In this document: one piece after another, positions 1-9,164 of the stretch
Numbering within the stretch: position 1 is the first letter of the stretch
Layout of the letters: each line of letters begins with the position of its first letter
Assembly: GCF_013285385.1 (NCBI RefSeq)
Contig: NZ_CP054212.1
Location: 1,240,001 to 1,304,000 of the forward strand
Length of the DNA stretch: 64,000 nucleotides
Origin: Paramixta manurensis
GTDB lineage: Bacteria; Pseudomonadota; Gammaproteobacteria; Enterobacterales; Enterobacteriaceae
Reading direction: 5' to 3'
Translations under genes and position numbers: made by a program
Notes under the pieces: generated by a model
Told to the model about the DNA's origin: nothing
The model's database searches: none
The model's input: only the letters and a program-made list of their open reading frames with translations

Positions 1-1385
1 TATAACATCAGGCGGCACTCATTCTCGTCGCTTGGCGTCATAATCACCATATTAGGAATACAGCGCAGGTAAGCGAGATCGAACGCACCCTGATGGGTTT
101 GCCCATCCGCGCCCACAATACCGCCGCGATCGATAGCAAACAGCACCGGTAGTTTTTGGATTGCCACATCGTGGATCACTTGATCATAGGCGCGTTGCAG
201 GAAGGTTGAATAGATGGCGACAATCGGTTTGTAGCCACCGATCGCCAGCCCGGCGGCAAAGGTGACCGCATGTTGCTCGGCGATAGCTACATCAAAATAT
301 TGCGCCGGGTATTCGCGCGAGAACCCCACCATACCGGACCCTTCACGCATTGCCGGAGTAACCGCCATCAGTTTGTTATCATCGGCAGCCATTTCACACA
401 GCCAGTTACCGAAAATTTTCGAGTAACTCGGCAAGCCTTCGACGCTTTTGGGCAATAGGCCACTGGCTGGATCAAATTTCGGTACCGCATGCCAGGTGAT
501 GGGATCTTTTTCGGCTGGCGCGTAGCCTTTGCCTTTTTTGGTCATAATATGCAGAAACTGCGGACCTTTTAAGTCACGCATATTTTTCAGCGTATGCACC
601 AACGCCAGCACATCATGCCCGTCAACCGGGCCAATATAATTAAACCCTAACTCTTCAAACAGCGTGCCTGGTACCACCATACCTTTCAGGTGCTCTTCCG
701 TACGCTTGACCAGCTCTTTAATTGGCGGCAGACCAGTAAGGACCTTTTTCCCGCCTTCACGTAGCCGTGCGTAGGTCTTTCCAGACAGGATCTGAGCCAG
801 ACGATTATTTAGCGCGCCGACGTTTTCGGAAATCGACATTTCGTTATCGTTCAAGACCACCAACAGGTCAGCCTTAATATCGCCCGCGTGATTCATCGCT
901 TCAAACGCCATCCCGGCGGTAATTGCACCATCGCCGATGACGCAGGCGGTGCGGCGACCTTTGGCTTCTTTCTCAGCGGCGACCGCCATCCCTAGCCCGG
1001 CGCTAATTGAGGTCGAGGAGTGACCGACGCACAGCACGTCATACTCACTCTCTTCCCGCCACGGGAACGGATGCAGACCATTTTTCTGCCGGATAGTACC
1101 AATACGATCACGCCGCCCGGTCAGAATTTTATGCGGATAGGCTTGGTGACCAACATCCCAGACCAAGTGATCAAACGGCGTGTTATACACGTAGTGGAGC
1201 GCAACGGTAAGCTCCACCACGCCAAGGCCAGAGGCGAAATGACCGCTGGAGCGGCTTACGCTATCCAGCAGATATTGGCGCAATTCATCGCAGAGTTTCG
1301 GCAATTTCTCTTTTGGCAATGAACGTAATTCTGTTACCGAGCTTGCCTGCGCCAGCGTTGGGTATTTTGCAATGTCAAAACTCAT
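1..1385 (-). CDS. dxs: 1-deoxy-D-xylulose-5-phosphate synthase (5' part, runs off the left edge)
   Basis: DXS condenses pyruvate with glyceraldehyde 3-phosphate to make 1-deoxyxylulose 5-phosphate, the entry step of the MEP isoprenoid pathway, using thiamine diphosphate. Only the first 461 or so residues of a protein usually about 620 long are present. Visible are the N-terminus MSFDIAKYPTLAQ, the thiamine-diphosphate motif GDGAITAGMAFEAMNHAG near residue 150, and IAEQHAVTFAAG, which carries the conserved glutamate of the transketolase-like fold. The ATG at 1385 lies 19 bases after the ispA stop, so the gene is third in a xseB-ispA-dxs operon and feeds IspA in the same pathway. Confidence 0.97.
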   Translation of the reverse strand, partial: MSFDIAKYPTLAQASSVTELRSLPKEKLPKLCDELRQYLLDSVSRSSGHFASGLGVVELTVALHYVYNTPFDHLVWDVGHQAYPHKILTGRRDRIGTIRQKNGLHPFPWREESEYDVLCVGHSSTSISAGLGMAVAAEKEAKGRRTACVIGDGAITAGMAFEAMNHAGDIKADLLVVLNDNEMSISENVGALNNRLAQILSGKTYARLREGGKKVLTGLPPIKELVKRTEEHLKGMVVPGTLFEELGFNYIGPVDGHDVLALVHTLKNMRDLKGPQFLHIMTKKGKGYAPAEKDPITWHAVPKFDPASGLLPKSVEGLPSYSKIFGNWLCEMAADDNKLMAVTPAMREGSGMVGFSREYPAQYFDVAIAEQHAVTFAAGLAIGGYKPIVAIYSTFLQRAYDQVIHDVAIQKLPVLFAIDRGGIVGADGQTHQGAFDLAYLRCIPNMVIMTPSDENECRLML

Positions 1386-1404
1386 CGGAGACTCATCGTG
1401 GAAG

Positions 1405-2304
1405 TTATTTATCGCGTTCAATAATGAAACTCGCCAGCGCTTGTAATGGTTGCGTATTAAATGATTGCGCGGCCAGCGTTTCTAACGCGTTGAGGGATTC
1501 CTGATACAGATCCCATGCTTTGGCTTGGGCATTTTCCAGCCCCATTAATGCCGGATAGGTACTTTTTCCCAAATCCTGATCGGCGCCCTGGCGCTTGCCA
1601 ATCACAGCCGTATCGCCAATGACATCCAGGATATCATCCTGTACCTGAAAGGCGAGGCCGATCGCATTCGCATAGCTATCCAGCGCGGGTAACGCCTGGC
1701 GACCCGTTTCACCCGCCGTCAGAGCGCCTAACCGTACCGCCGCGCGGATAAGTGCGCCGGTTTTAAAACGATGGATCTGCTCAAGCGCGCGCAGATCAAC
1801 CTGTTGACCTTCCGCTGCCAGATCCAATGCCTGCCCGCCGCACATACCGGCCACGCCGCTGGCTTGCGCCAGTTCAGACACCATCGCGAGGCGGTGTTGC
1901 GGCGCCACGCCAGCCATTGGGCCATCGGCAAGCAGAGAAAACGCTAAGGTTTGCAATGCATCACCGGCCAAAATCGCCGTATCCTCGCCAAACTTGATAT
2001 GGCAGGTGGGCTGACCGCGACGCAAACTGTCATCATCCATCGCGGGTAAATCATCGTGGATCAAGGAATAAGCATGGATACACTCGATTGCTGCCGCCGG
2101 CACATCCAGCGCAGCGCAATCGGCATGGAGCATTTCACCGGTGGCATACACCAAAAATGGGCGCAGGCGCTTACCGCCTAATAGTGCGCCGTACTCCATG
2201 GCTTCGACCAGTGGAGAACTCTGAAACGGCAGTGGCGCTAATGCGCGCGCCAGTGCCAGGTTTACGCGCTGACGATAGGTATCAAGCTGTTGAGCAAAAT
2301 CCAT
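1405..2304 (-). CDS. ispA: Farnesyl diphosphate synthase (geranyltranstransferase)
   Basis: IspA joins IPP to DMAPP and then to GPP to give farnesyl diphosphate, precursor of quinones, undecaprenyl phosphate and the farnesyl group of heme O made by CyoE in this window. The 299-residue length is normal for the family. The first aspartate-rich motif appears in IHDDLPAMDDDSLRRG and the second in FQVQDDILDVIGD; GGKRLRP near residue 45 binds substrate pyrophosphate. The start codon overlaps the xseB stop (TAATG), which points to translational coupling. Cytosolic. Confidence 0.97.
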   Translation of the reverse strand: MDFAQQLDTYRQRVNLALARALAPLPFQSSPLVEAMEYGALLGGKRLRPFLVYATGEMLHADCAALDVPAAAIECIHAYSLIHDDLPAMDDDSLRRGQPTCHIKFGEDTAILAGDALQTLAFSLLADGPMAGVAPQHRLAMVSELAQASGVAGMCGGQALDLAAEGQQVDLRALEQIHRFKTGALIRAAVRLGALTAGETGRQALPALDSYANAIGLAFQVQDDILDVIGDTAVIGKRQGADQDLGKSTYPALMGLENAQAKAWDLYQESLNALETLAAQSFNTQPLQALASFIIERDK

Positions 2305-2546
2305 TATTCATCATCCGGCGTAAAAGGCGCCAGAGCGGCGTCTTTATCGTCGCTTAGCAGAATTTGTACGCGTTGTTCCGCTTGCTGCAGCGTTTGCTGG
2401 CCCGTACGTGCCAATTGTACGCCGCGTTCAAACTCATTCAACGCTGCCTCTAGCGACAGTTCGCCGCTTTCCAGGTGCGTAACGATTTGCTCAAGCTGCT
2501 GTAAGGAAGTTTCAAAGCTGGCGGGCTGTTCGGCTTTTTTCGGCAT
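2304..2546 (-). CDS. xseB: Exodeoxyribonuclease VII small subunit
   Basis: XseB is the small, helical subunit of exonuclease VII, which with XseA degrades single-stranded DNA. The 80-residue product starts MPKKAEQPASFE and contains the conserved SFETSLQQLEQIVTHLESG and SLEAALNEFERGVQLAR helices typical of the family. It is the first gene of the xseB-ispA-dxs operon; its TAA stop shares one base with the ispA ATG. xseA is not in this window, as in E. coli, where the two subunit genes are unlinked. Confidence 0.96.
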   Translation of the reverse strand: MPKKAEQPASFETSLQQLEQIVTHLESGELSLEAALNEFERGVQLARTGQQTLQQAEQRVQILLSDDKDAALAPFTPDDE

Positions 2547-2777
2547 AATTCGTATCGGCTCACGGGTTTTTCATCATAGTGCAATCATTCATGGTATCCG
2601 ACTCGAAATAATTAGCAAAATAATGATGGGGTATACCAGTAAAACAGGCGGTCAGCGAACAATAGTGATATACTGCCGCGCCTCGGATGCAAAGGGCTCA
2701 GGCTACTTTGCTATATTTTGATCTTAGCAGTTAAGGGTGTGTTTAAGCCCCTAATTGTCCAACGAACCTGTGCCGCC

Positions 2778-4226
2778 ATGAAGTTTATCATTAAATTATT
2801 CCCTGAAATCACCATTAAAAGCCAGTCAGTGCGTTTGCGCTTTATCAAAATCTTAACCGGGAATATTCGCAACGTTCTTAAGCACCTTGATGAAACGCTC
2901 GCGGTGGTACGCCACTGGGATCATATCGAAGTTCGTTCCAAAGATGAAAGTCTGCGTGCCACGTTAGTGGACGAATTGACGCGTATTCCTGGCATCCACC
3001 ACATCTTAGCGGTTGAAGATCGCCCGTATAACGATGTGCATCATATCTTCGAACAAACGTTGGAGCTTTACCGGGAGCGCGTTGAAGGCAAAACCTTTTG
3101 TGTGCGTGTGAAGCGCCGTGGGAAACATGATTTCAGTTCGCAGGATGTGGAGCGCTACGTTGGCGGTGGGTTGAACCAGCATATTGCCAGCGCGCAGGTG
3201 AAACTCAACCATCCTGACGTCACCGTTAATCTGGAAATCGAAGATGATCGGTTGTTGTTGATCACCGGGCGCTATGAGGGGATTGGCGGTTTTCCTATCG
3301 GCACCCAGGAAGATGTGTTGTCACTGATTTCCGGCGGGTTTGATTCCGGTGTTTCCAGTTATATGTTGATGCGTCGTGGTTGCCGCGTGCATTACTGCTT
3401 CTTTAATCTTGGTGGCGCGGCCCACGAAATTGGCGTACGTCAGGTCGCACATTACCTGTGGAACCGTTTTGGTCGTTCCCATCGGGTGCGCTTTGTGGCG
3501 ATCAATTTCGAACCGGTGGTGGGTGAAATTCTCGAAAAAGTTGATGACGGCCAGATGGGCGTGGTGCTGAAGCGGATGATGGTGCGCGCGGCCTCCAGAG
3601 TGGCGGAGCGCTACGGTGTGCAGGCGCTTGTCACCGGAGAAGCATTGGGGCAGGTTTCCAGCCAAACATTGACCAATTTACGGCTGATCGATAATGCGTC
3701 AGATACGCTGATCCTGCGTCCGCTGATTTCACACGATAAAGAACACATCATCAATCTGGCGCGTCACATCGGCACCGAGGATTTTGCGCGCACCATGCCG
3801 GAATATTGTGGTGTGATTTCCAAAAGCCCAACGGTGAAAGCGGTAAAAGCCAAAATTGAAGCCGAAGAAGAGAATTTTGACTTCGCGATTCTCGACCGGG
3901 TGGTGCAGGAAGCGACGAACGTTGATGTCCGTGAGATTGCCATGCAGACGCAAGAAGAGGTGGTTGAAGTAGAAACCGTCGCCTCTTTCTCGGCCAATGA
4001 AGTGCTATTGGATATCCGCTCACCAGATGAGCAAGAGCATAAGCCGTTGAATAGGGAAGGGATTGAGGTAAAATCGCTACCGTTCTATAAACTGGCTACG
4101 CAGTTTGGTGACCTTGATCAAAGTAAAACCTGGCTGCTGTATTGCGAGCGTGGCGTGATGAGCCGATTACAGGCGTTGTATTTGCACGAACAAGGGTTTA
4201 CCAATGTGAAGGTATACCGCCCGTAG
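2778..4226 (+). CDS. thiI: tRNA 4-thiouridine synthase / thiamine thiazole sulfur carrier
   Basis: ThiI adenylates U8 of tRNA and transfers persulfide sulfur to make 4-thiouridine; it also supplies sulfur to ThiS for the thiamine thiazole. The ATG at 2778 gives MKFIIKLFPEITIKS and a 482-residue protein, exactly the E. coli length; the reading frame is open further upstream but lacks homology there. Domains in order are a ferredoxin-like/THUMP N-terminus, a PP-loop ATP pyrophosphatase with SGGFDSGVSSY, and a C-terminal rhodanese domain whose persulfide cysteine falls at residue 456 (LLYCERGVMSR). It is divergent from xseB. Confidence 0.97.
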   Translation: MKFIIKLFPEITIKSQSVRLRFIKILTGNIRNVLKHLDETLAVVRHWDHIEVRSKDESLRATLVDELTRIPGIHHILAVEDRPYNDVHHIFEQTLELYRERVEGKTFCVRVKRRGKHDFSSQDVERYVGGGLNQHIASAQVKLNHPDVTVNLEIEDDRLLLITGRYEGIGGFPIGTQEDVLSLISGGFDSGVSSYMLMRRGCRVHYCFFNLGGAAHEIGVRQVAHYLWNRFGRSHRVRFVAINFEPVVGEILEKVDDGQMGVVLKRMMVRAASRVAERYGVQALVTGEALGQVSSQTLTNLRLIDNASDTLILRPLISHDKEHIINLARHIGTEDFARTMPEYCGVISKSPTVKAVKAKIEAEEENFDFAILDRVVQEATNVDVREIAMQTQEEVVEVETVASFSANEVLLDIRSPDEQEHKPLNREGIEVKSLPFYKLATQFGDLDQSKTWLLYCERGVMSRLQALYLHEQGFTNVKVYRP

Positions 4227-4238
4227 CCATGATGAAAG

Positions 4239-4258
4239 GGGCGATGCGCGCATCGCCC
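4239..4258. terminator. GC-rich hairpin between convergent thiI and yajL
   Basis: A perfect inverted repeat GGGCGATG-CGCG-CATCGCCC lies 13 bases after the thiI stop, between the convergent genes thiI and yajL. It has no strong T tract on either side, so intrinsic termination is likely but not certain. Confidence 0.5.
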
Positions 4259-4273
4259 ACGGGTAATCAAACG

Positions 4274-4888
4274 TTAAGCGGTAAGGGGAGAGGTGTCCCG
4301 ATAGTCGTAAATACCGGCCGCCAGGACCAGTTGCGACGCGACCTCACCGGCTTTCTGTTTCCCGCATAACAAATCAACCAGCTTAAGGGCAAAATCAATG
4401 GCGGTGCCAGGCCCTTGGCTGGTGAGCAAGTTCACACGCGGATCCCACACCACTCGCTTTTCTACCCACTTCTCCGCCGGGATGGTCTCTTTTAGGCCCG
4501 GAAAACCGGTCATATTGCCGACCGGAAATAAATCATGCGGCACCAATACGGTACCGGCTGCCGCGCAGATGGCGGCAACAATGCGTCCGGACAAGTGGAA
4601 TTGACGCACGGTTTCGACCAGTAAAGGGCTATCGCGAAAGGCTTTTGCGCCCTGCAATCCGCCGGGTAGAACGATCGCGGCAAAGTCATTATCCGCCACC
4701 TCGATCAACGCGGTATCCGCCAGCAGCCGCACGCCACGCGAACACACCACTTCGCGTTCGCCACTCTCACTAACGCTGGCGGTGGTGACCGCTATACCGC
4801 CGCGTACCAGCAGATCAATGGTGGTGACTGCTTCGGTCTCTTCAGTGCCATGTGCCAGGCAAACCAACACCGATGCGTTCGCGCTCAT
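4274..4888 (-). CDS. yajL: DJ-1/PfpI family protein deglycase / chaperone
   Basis: YajL belongs to the DJ-1 family and protects proteins and nucleotides from glyoxal adducts and oxidative damage. The 204-residue product follows E. coli YajL along its length: EETEAVTTIDLLVRGG at the N-terminus and the nucleophile-elbow cysteine in AAICAAAGTVLVPHD. The C-terminus is a few residues longer than in E. coli (ending YRDTSPLTA). Its start (good SD, AGGAG) lies inside the 3' end of panE, a 47-base overlap that also occurs in E. coli, so it is translated from the panE transcript. Confidence 0.93.
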   Translation of the reverse strand: MSANASVLVCLAHGTEETEAVTTIDLLVRGGIAVTTASVSESGEREVVCSRGVRLLADTALIEVADNDFAAIVLPGGLQGAKAFRDSPLLVETVRQFHLSGRIVAAICAAAGTVLVPHDLFPVGNMTGFPGLKETIPAEKWVEKRVVWDPRVNLLTSQGPGTAIDFALKLVDLLCGKQKAGEVASQLVLAAGIYDYRDTSPLTA

Positions 4889-5762
4889 AATTCTGCTCCT
4901 TTCGTTTAACTAACTCGTAAAGACGGCTATTTTCCGGCGTAACAATGCCCTGAGCCCGCGCCCGGCGCAGTAAGTAGCCGGTAATATATTCTATTTCGGT
5001 GCGCCGCTGCGCATGGATGTCTTGCCGCATTGATGAGCTATTTTCCGCCGTACTTTCTATCACGGCCAGCACATAATTCATCACGCTATCGAACGAGGTA
5101 TGCTGACCTTCTCGCTCCATCACCAGCGCGATTTCTTCGCACAGCACGCTAATTTGCGACCTGTGTTCCAGCAGATCGCCGTTACGGCAATCATGTTCTA
5201 CCGTCAGCGGATTGATGACGCAATTAACCGCCAGTTTTTGCCAACTGGCTGAGGCCAAATGGTCATGCCAGGCAACATCCGGTAGTGCGTGATGGAGCGT
5301 TTCGGCCAGGCTGCTTAATGCGGCGCTATCCGGCGTGCCGGGGCCGATGTGGGTAATGCCATTCGCCACATGCACGATGACTGTGCCGTCCCGTTTTGCC
5401 GCATGGGTAGTGATCCCCTGCAATAACGGTTGTTTCACACCTTTTAGCTCATCCAGCGTACCCATTCCGTTGTGTAGCAGTAAAATTGGACAATGTTCAG
5501 GGAGCAGGGCCTGTAAATTTTTCACCGCCTCCGAGACTTGCCAGGCTTTCAGCGTCACCAGTAACAACTCGCTTTCAGCCAAGAACAGCGGGTCGTTAGC
5601 GATAAACATTTTGTTGACCGTTTCTCCGTCAACGCCGACCACATTGACCGAACACCAAGGTTGCGGTACGCGCAGCCAGCCTTGTACTTCATGTCCCTGG
5701 TCATCAAGGGCGGATAACCAAATCTGCCCAAGGGCTCCACAGCCCAAAACAGTAATTTTCAT
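4842..5762 (-). CDS. panE: 2-dehydropantoate 2-reductase
   Basis: PanE reduces ketopantoate to pantoate with NADPH in pantothenate and coenzyme A synthesis. The start at 5762 gives MKITVLGCGALGQIW, with the Rossmann motif GCGALG at the very N-terminus, and is preceded by GGAGG; the frame extends upstream but that part has no family features. The 306-residue length is normal (about 303). LAVNCVINPLTV, around residue 175, contains the conserved asparagine/lysine active-site segment. It overlaps yajL downstream and is divergent from yajQ. Confidence 0.95.
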   Translation of the reverse strand: MKITVLGCGALGQIWLSALDDQGHEVQGWLRVPQPWCSVNVVGVDGETVNKMFIANDPLFLAESELLLVTLKAWQVSEAVKNLQALLPEHCPILLLHNGMGTLDELKGVKQPLLQGITTHAAKRDGTVIVHVANGITHIGPGTPDSAALSSLAETLHHALPDVAWHDHLASASWQKLAVNCVINPLTVEHDCRNGDLLEHRSQISVLCEEIALVMEREGQHTSFDSVMNYVLAVIESTAENSSSMRQDIHAQRRTEIEYITGYLLRRARAQGIVTPENSRLYELVKRKEQNYERERIGVGLPGTWH

Positions 5763-5892
5763 TTTTCCTCCCTGCGGACGGTATCTGATTCCGGTGACAG
5801 GTCTTCTTAGTATAGCTTTATGCGGCAACGATTTTATTTGCCCGGCGCAAGCGGGTATTATGCATGTCACTTTAGTGACTGGAGACTAAATC

Positions 5893-6384
5893 ATGCCATC
5901 TTTCGATATTGTTTCAGAAATCGACATGCAGGAAGTGCGTAATGCGGTGGAAAATGCCAACCGCGAGCTTTCAACCCGCTTCGATTTTCGTAACGTTACT
6001 GCCAGCTTTGAGTTGAATGAGAAAAACGAAACCATCAAAGTTAGCAGCGAGTCCGATTTTCAGGTTAAGCAGTTAGTGGATATTTTGCGCGAGAAGCTGC
6101 TCAAACGGGGTATTGAAGGCGCGGCGCTGGATATTCCGGAAGAAATTGAGCACAGCGGGAAAACCTGGAGCGTGGATGCCAAAATGAAAAAAGGGATTGA
6201 AACCGATGTAGCGAAAAAGCTGGTGAAGCTGATTAAAGAGAGCAAGCTGAAAGTACAGTCACAAATTCAGGGCGATGAGGTGCGCGTAACCGGTAAATCC
6301 CGCGACGATCTGCAAAGCGCGATGGCGCTGGTGCGCAAGGGCGATCTGGGCCAACCCTTCCAGTTTAAAAACTTCCGCGACTAA
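5893..6384 (+). CDS. yajQ: YajQ-family nucleotide-binding protein
   Basis: YajQ proteins are small cytosolic proteins of two ferredoxin-like domains that bind nucleotides; homologues in Xanthomonas bind cyclic di-GMP. The 163-residue product begins MPSFDIVSEIDMQEVRNAV and keeps the family segments NRELSTRFDFRN and KVQSQIQGDEVRVTGKSRDD. The length equals E. coli YajQ. It is a single gene, divergent from panE and convergent with yajR, with a strong terminator behind it. The exact cellular role is not settled. Confidence 0.95.
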   Translation: MPSFDIVSEIDMQEVRNAVENANRELSTRFDFRNVTASFELNEKNETIKVSSESDFQVKQLVDILREKLLKRGIEGAALDIPEEIEHSGKTWSVDAKMKKGIETDVAKKLVKLIKESKLKVQSQIQGDEVRVTGKSRDDLQSAMALVRKGDLGQPFQFKNFRD

Positions 6385-6398
6385 TGCCGCTATCGGCC

Positions 6399-6427
6399 GA
6401 TTACGCCTTATTGGCTAAGGCGTAATC
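6399..6427. terminator. Bidirectional terminator between yajQ and yajR
   Basis: A 12-bp perfect stem GATTACGCCTTA/TAAGGCGTAATC with a 5-base loop sits 14 bases after yajQ and 14 bases before the yajR stop, placed to serve both convergent genes. Confidence 0.7.
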
Positions 6428-6441
6428 TAGCTAATTTCTCA

Positions 6442-7806
6442 TCAAGCTGACGCAATCAACGCTTCTAATTCAACGCGATTAGTGACTTTGCTGTCGATTT
6501 TTACATAGGCGCTCTTTTCCTCGCGCACGATAAACACCGAAGTCACGCCAGCTTGCGCTTTCAGGCGCTGCTCTAAATCCGGCTCATTGAGCGCGGCTTC
6601 GTCGAGCACAATACGTAAGCTGCTGACATAGGGCGGTTCCTGCATGGTGCTGCTAACCAGTAACCAAATTGCCGCAAGAAGAGTGCCGGCCAGAAAAACC
6701 GTCTGTGCATCAAACGAGCCGAGTAGCCAGCCGCCGAGGCTGCCGCCTATCGCGACGCCAATAAATTGGCTGGTGGAATAGAGCCCCATCGCGGTGCCTT
6801 TATAGCCAGCGGGTGATTCTTTACTCACCAGAGAAGGCAGGATGGCCTCCATCAGATTAAAGGCAAGGAAAAAAAGCTGAACTCCGCACACCAAGGTCCA
6901 GAAATGATTACCTGCTCCCCACAGCACAATTTCCGCCACCAATAACAGACCGACGCAACCGACAAATACACGCTTCATCCGGCGTTTAACTTCGGCATAA
7001 ATAATGAAGGGCACCACGCCGCCGAACGCAATCAACATCGTAACCAAATACACTTTCCAGTGCTGGTTGGGGGGAAAGCCGGCTTGTTCAAATTGTCCGG
7101 GCAATGCTACAAAGCTCGACATCAGTAAGATGTGCAGGCAGAGGATACCGAAGTTCAGTTTTAACAGGCGAGTGTTTGCTAACACCTGCCGGATACTGCC
7201 CTTAACGATGCCGGACTCGCGGTTTAGTACGTGATGCGGCGCGGCAGGCACGACCAATAGTGTAATGATAATCCCGCCGCTGGCGAGGAGCGCAATCATC
7301 CAAAATAGCGCATGCAGGCCCAGCGCATGAGTAATAATCGGCCCTAGCACCATCGCGATGGCAAAGGTGATACCGAAACTGATGCCAATAAACGCCATGG
7401 CCTTGGTGCGATTCTGTTCACGGGTTAAATCGGAAAGCAAGGCCATCACCGCTGCGGCAATGGCGCCGGAGCCCTGTAATGCCCGGCCCAGTATCACCCC
7501 CCAGATTGAAGTGGTACTGGCGGCGATGACGCTGCCTAATACAAACACCAGCAGGCCGCCGACAATTAACGGCTTACGACCAACGCGATCGGAAAGTAGG
7601 CCGAAAGGGATTTGAAACACCGCCTGCGCCATGCCGTAAATCCCAATCGCCAGCCCAATCAATGCTTCACTTGCGCCCTGTAACGCCATGCCGTAAGTGG
7701 TCAATACCGGCAACACCATAAACATTCCCAGCATGCGCAGAGAAAATACCGTGCCCAGCCCCCATGTTGCCCGAAGCTCAACCGGGGTCATTTTGTTATC
7801 GTTCAT
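6442..7806 (-). CDS. yajR: Major facilitator superfamily transporter YajR
   Basis: YajR is an inner-membrane, proton-driven MFS transporter of the drug-efflux (DHA1) group; its substrate is unknown. The 454-residue length matches E. coli. The N-terminal half shows the MFS motif A signature GLLSDRVGRKPLIVGG, then twelve hydrophobic segments, and a soluble C-terminal domain of about 65 residues (from SSLRIVLDEAALNEPDLEQ) with the ferredoxin-like YAM fold that is characteristic of YajR. It stands alone between yajQ and the cyo operon. Confidence 0.94.
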   Translation of the reverse strand: MNDNKMTPVELRATWGLGTVFSLRMLGMFMVLPVLTTYGMALQGASEALIGLAIGIYGMAQAVFQIPFGLLSDRVGRKPLIVGGLLVFVLGSVIAASTTSIWGVILGRALQGSGAIAAAVMALLSDLTREQNRTKAMAFIGISFGITFAIAMVLGPIITHALGLHALFWMIALLASGGIIITLLVVPAAPHHVLNRESGIVKGSIRQVLANTRLLKLNFGILCLHILLMSSFVALPGQFEQAGFPPNQHWKVYLVTMLIAFGGVVPFIIYAEVKRRMKRVFVGCVGLLLVAEIVLWGAGNHFWTLVCGVQLFFLAFNLMEAILPSLVSKESPAGYKGTAMGLYSTSQFIGVAIGGSLGGWLLGSFDAQTVFLAGTLLAAIWLLVSSTMQEPPYVSSLRIVLDEAALNEPDLEQRLKAQAGVTSVFIVREEKSAYVKIDSKVTNRVELEALIASA

Positions 7807-7893
7807 TCCTACCTCAGTTAGTTTACGACCCTATTTTAAGGAGCAGGGCAGGGCGGGTAAAACAGAAGTTTTTAAGCAGTGGTAACAAAAAGA

Positions 7894-7916
7894 AAGGGCG
7901 CTGTAAAAGCGCCCTT
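7894..7916 (-). terminator. Terminator of the cyo operon
   Basis: The stem AAGGGCGCT/AGCGCCCTT with loop GTAAA lies between cyoE and yajR. Read on the minus strand it is followed by a T-rich run (complement of 7885-7893), as expected for intrinsic termination after cyoE. Confidence 0.75.
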
Positions 7917-7933
7917 AGTGATGTAGCCTGTTG

Positions 7934-8824
7934 TTACCAAACGTAGGTCAGTAAATCTTTGGTGGCCGGGGTCATGAAATCCACCGACATCATCACACTA
8001 AGCGAGGTGATGGCGACAATGGAAAACACGAACAGTTTACGCGCCCAAACGCGATCGTTTGAGGTTTTGTAACCGGACAAAGCCATTCCAAGCCACCACA
8101 CGCTTACCGCCGCAGCAACCACCAGATATTTATAGCCAGCATAACCGCTCAGCGTCAGCATTAACGTGGCAATCATAAACGCCAGGATATAGAGCGTAAT
8201 ATGGTTCTTCGCCACCGAAATCCCTTTTACCACCGGTAGAACCGGAATATTGGCCGCTTGATAATCTTTAAAGCGGAAGATGGCAATCGCATAGGAGTGC
8301 GGCATCTGCCACAGGCTAAAGATCGCCAGCAGGATCAAGGCACCGGCATCAAATTGATTGGTGACCGCGCAGTAACCGATAACCGGCGGCGCGGCGCCGG
8401 AAAGGCTACCGATCAGCGTGCCGTATACCGAGTTACGCTTCATATACAGGCTATAAACGCCAACGTAAACCACAAAGCCCATCACCGCTAGCCACATGGC
8501 TAGCGGATTAGCGCCAAGATAGAGTAACGCAAAGCCAGCAATACCCAGGATGGTTGCATAAACCAGGGTTACTTTCGCAGAGATGAGGCCTTTAACCAGC
8601 ACTCGATTCCTGGTTCTCTCCATTTTTTTGTCAATGTCACGGTCAATCACGTTGTTAAATGCACAACCTGACGCAACCACCAATGAGACACCGACCAAGG
8701 TGGTGAGAAACAGGGGGTAATCAATACTGCCTTTGGAAGCCAGTAAAAATCCCCCAATGACAGAAATTAAATTGCCGAAAATAATTCCTGGTTTGGTTAC
8801 TTGTAGGTATTGCTTAATCATCAC
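7934..8824 (-). CDS. cyoE: Protoheme IX farnesyltransferase (heme O synthase)
   Basis: CyoE attaches a farnesyl group to protoheme to make heme O, the high-spin heme of the bo3 oxidase encoded upstream. The 296-residue integral membrane protein has the same length as in E. coli. The UbiA-family aspartate motif is seen in NNVIDRDIDKKMERTRNR near residue 70, with the second conserved region around FRFKDYQAANIPVLP. It is the last gene of cyoABCDE, starting 10 bases after cyoD ends, so cofactor and apo-enzyme are made together. Confidence 0.97.
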   Translation of the reverse strand: MMIKQYLQVTKPGIIFGNLISVIGGFLLASKGSIDYPLFLTTLVGVSLVVASGCAFNNVIDRDIDKKMERTRNRVLVKGLISAKVTLVYATILGIAGFALLYLGANPLAMWLAVMGFVVYVGVYSLYMKRNSVYGTLIGSLSGAAPPVIGYCAVTNQFDAGALILLAIFSLWQMPHSYAIAIFRFKDYQAANIPVLPVVKGISVAKNHITLYILAFMIATLMLTLSGYAGYKYLVVAAAVSVWWLGMALSGYKTSNDRVWARKLFVFSIVAITSLSVMMSVDFMTPATKDLLTYVW

Positions 8825-8834
8825 AGGCGACTCT

Positions 8835-9164
8835 TTAGTGGGCCATCATATTGTAGTTGAGGTTCCACATGATCCATAGCGAGCCAACAACAACGATCAG
8901 GATAACAATAGCCGCAAAGACTATCGCCACCAGGTTCCAGCGTTCCTCGGAGGAGGTATTCAAGTGCAGGAAGTACACCAGGTGCACCAGCACCTGGACA
9001 ATCGCACAAACCAAGACCACGCCTAAGATAGCGCCTTTAGACGCGCTACCTTCCATTACCATCCAGAACGGAATGGCGGTCAGAATGATAGACAGGATAA
9101 AACCTATCATATAAGACTTCACGCTACCGTGTGATGCACCATGTTCGTTAACGGAATGACTCAT
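8835..9164 (-). CDS. cyoD: Cytochrome bo3 ubiquinol oxidase subunit IV
   Basis: CyoD is the small three-helix subunit that assists assembly of the Cu(B) site of the bo3 oxidase. The start at 9164 (MSHSVNEHGASHGSVKS) gives 109 residues, the same as E. coli; ATGA overlap with the cyoC stop (9161-9164) supports that start over a longer upstream frame. Three hydrophobic helices and the conserved end IMWNLNYNMMAH are visible. Confidence 0.96.
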   Translation of the reverse strand: MSHSVNEHGASHGSVKSYMIGFILSIILTAIPFWMVMEGSASKGAILGVVLVCAIVQVLVHLVYFLHLNTSSEERWNLVAIVFAAIVILIVVVGSLWIMWNLNYNMMAH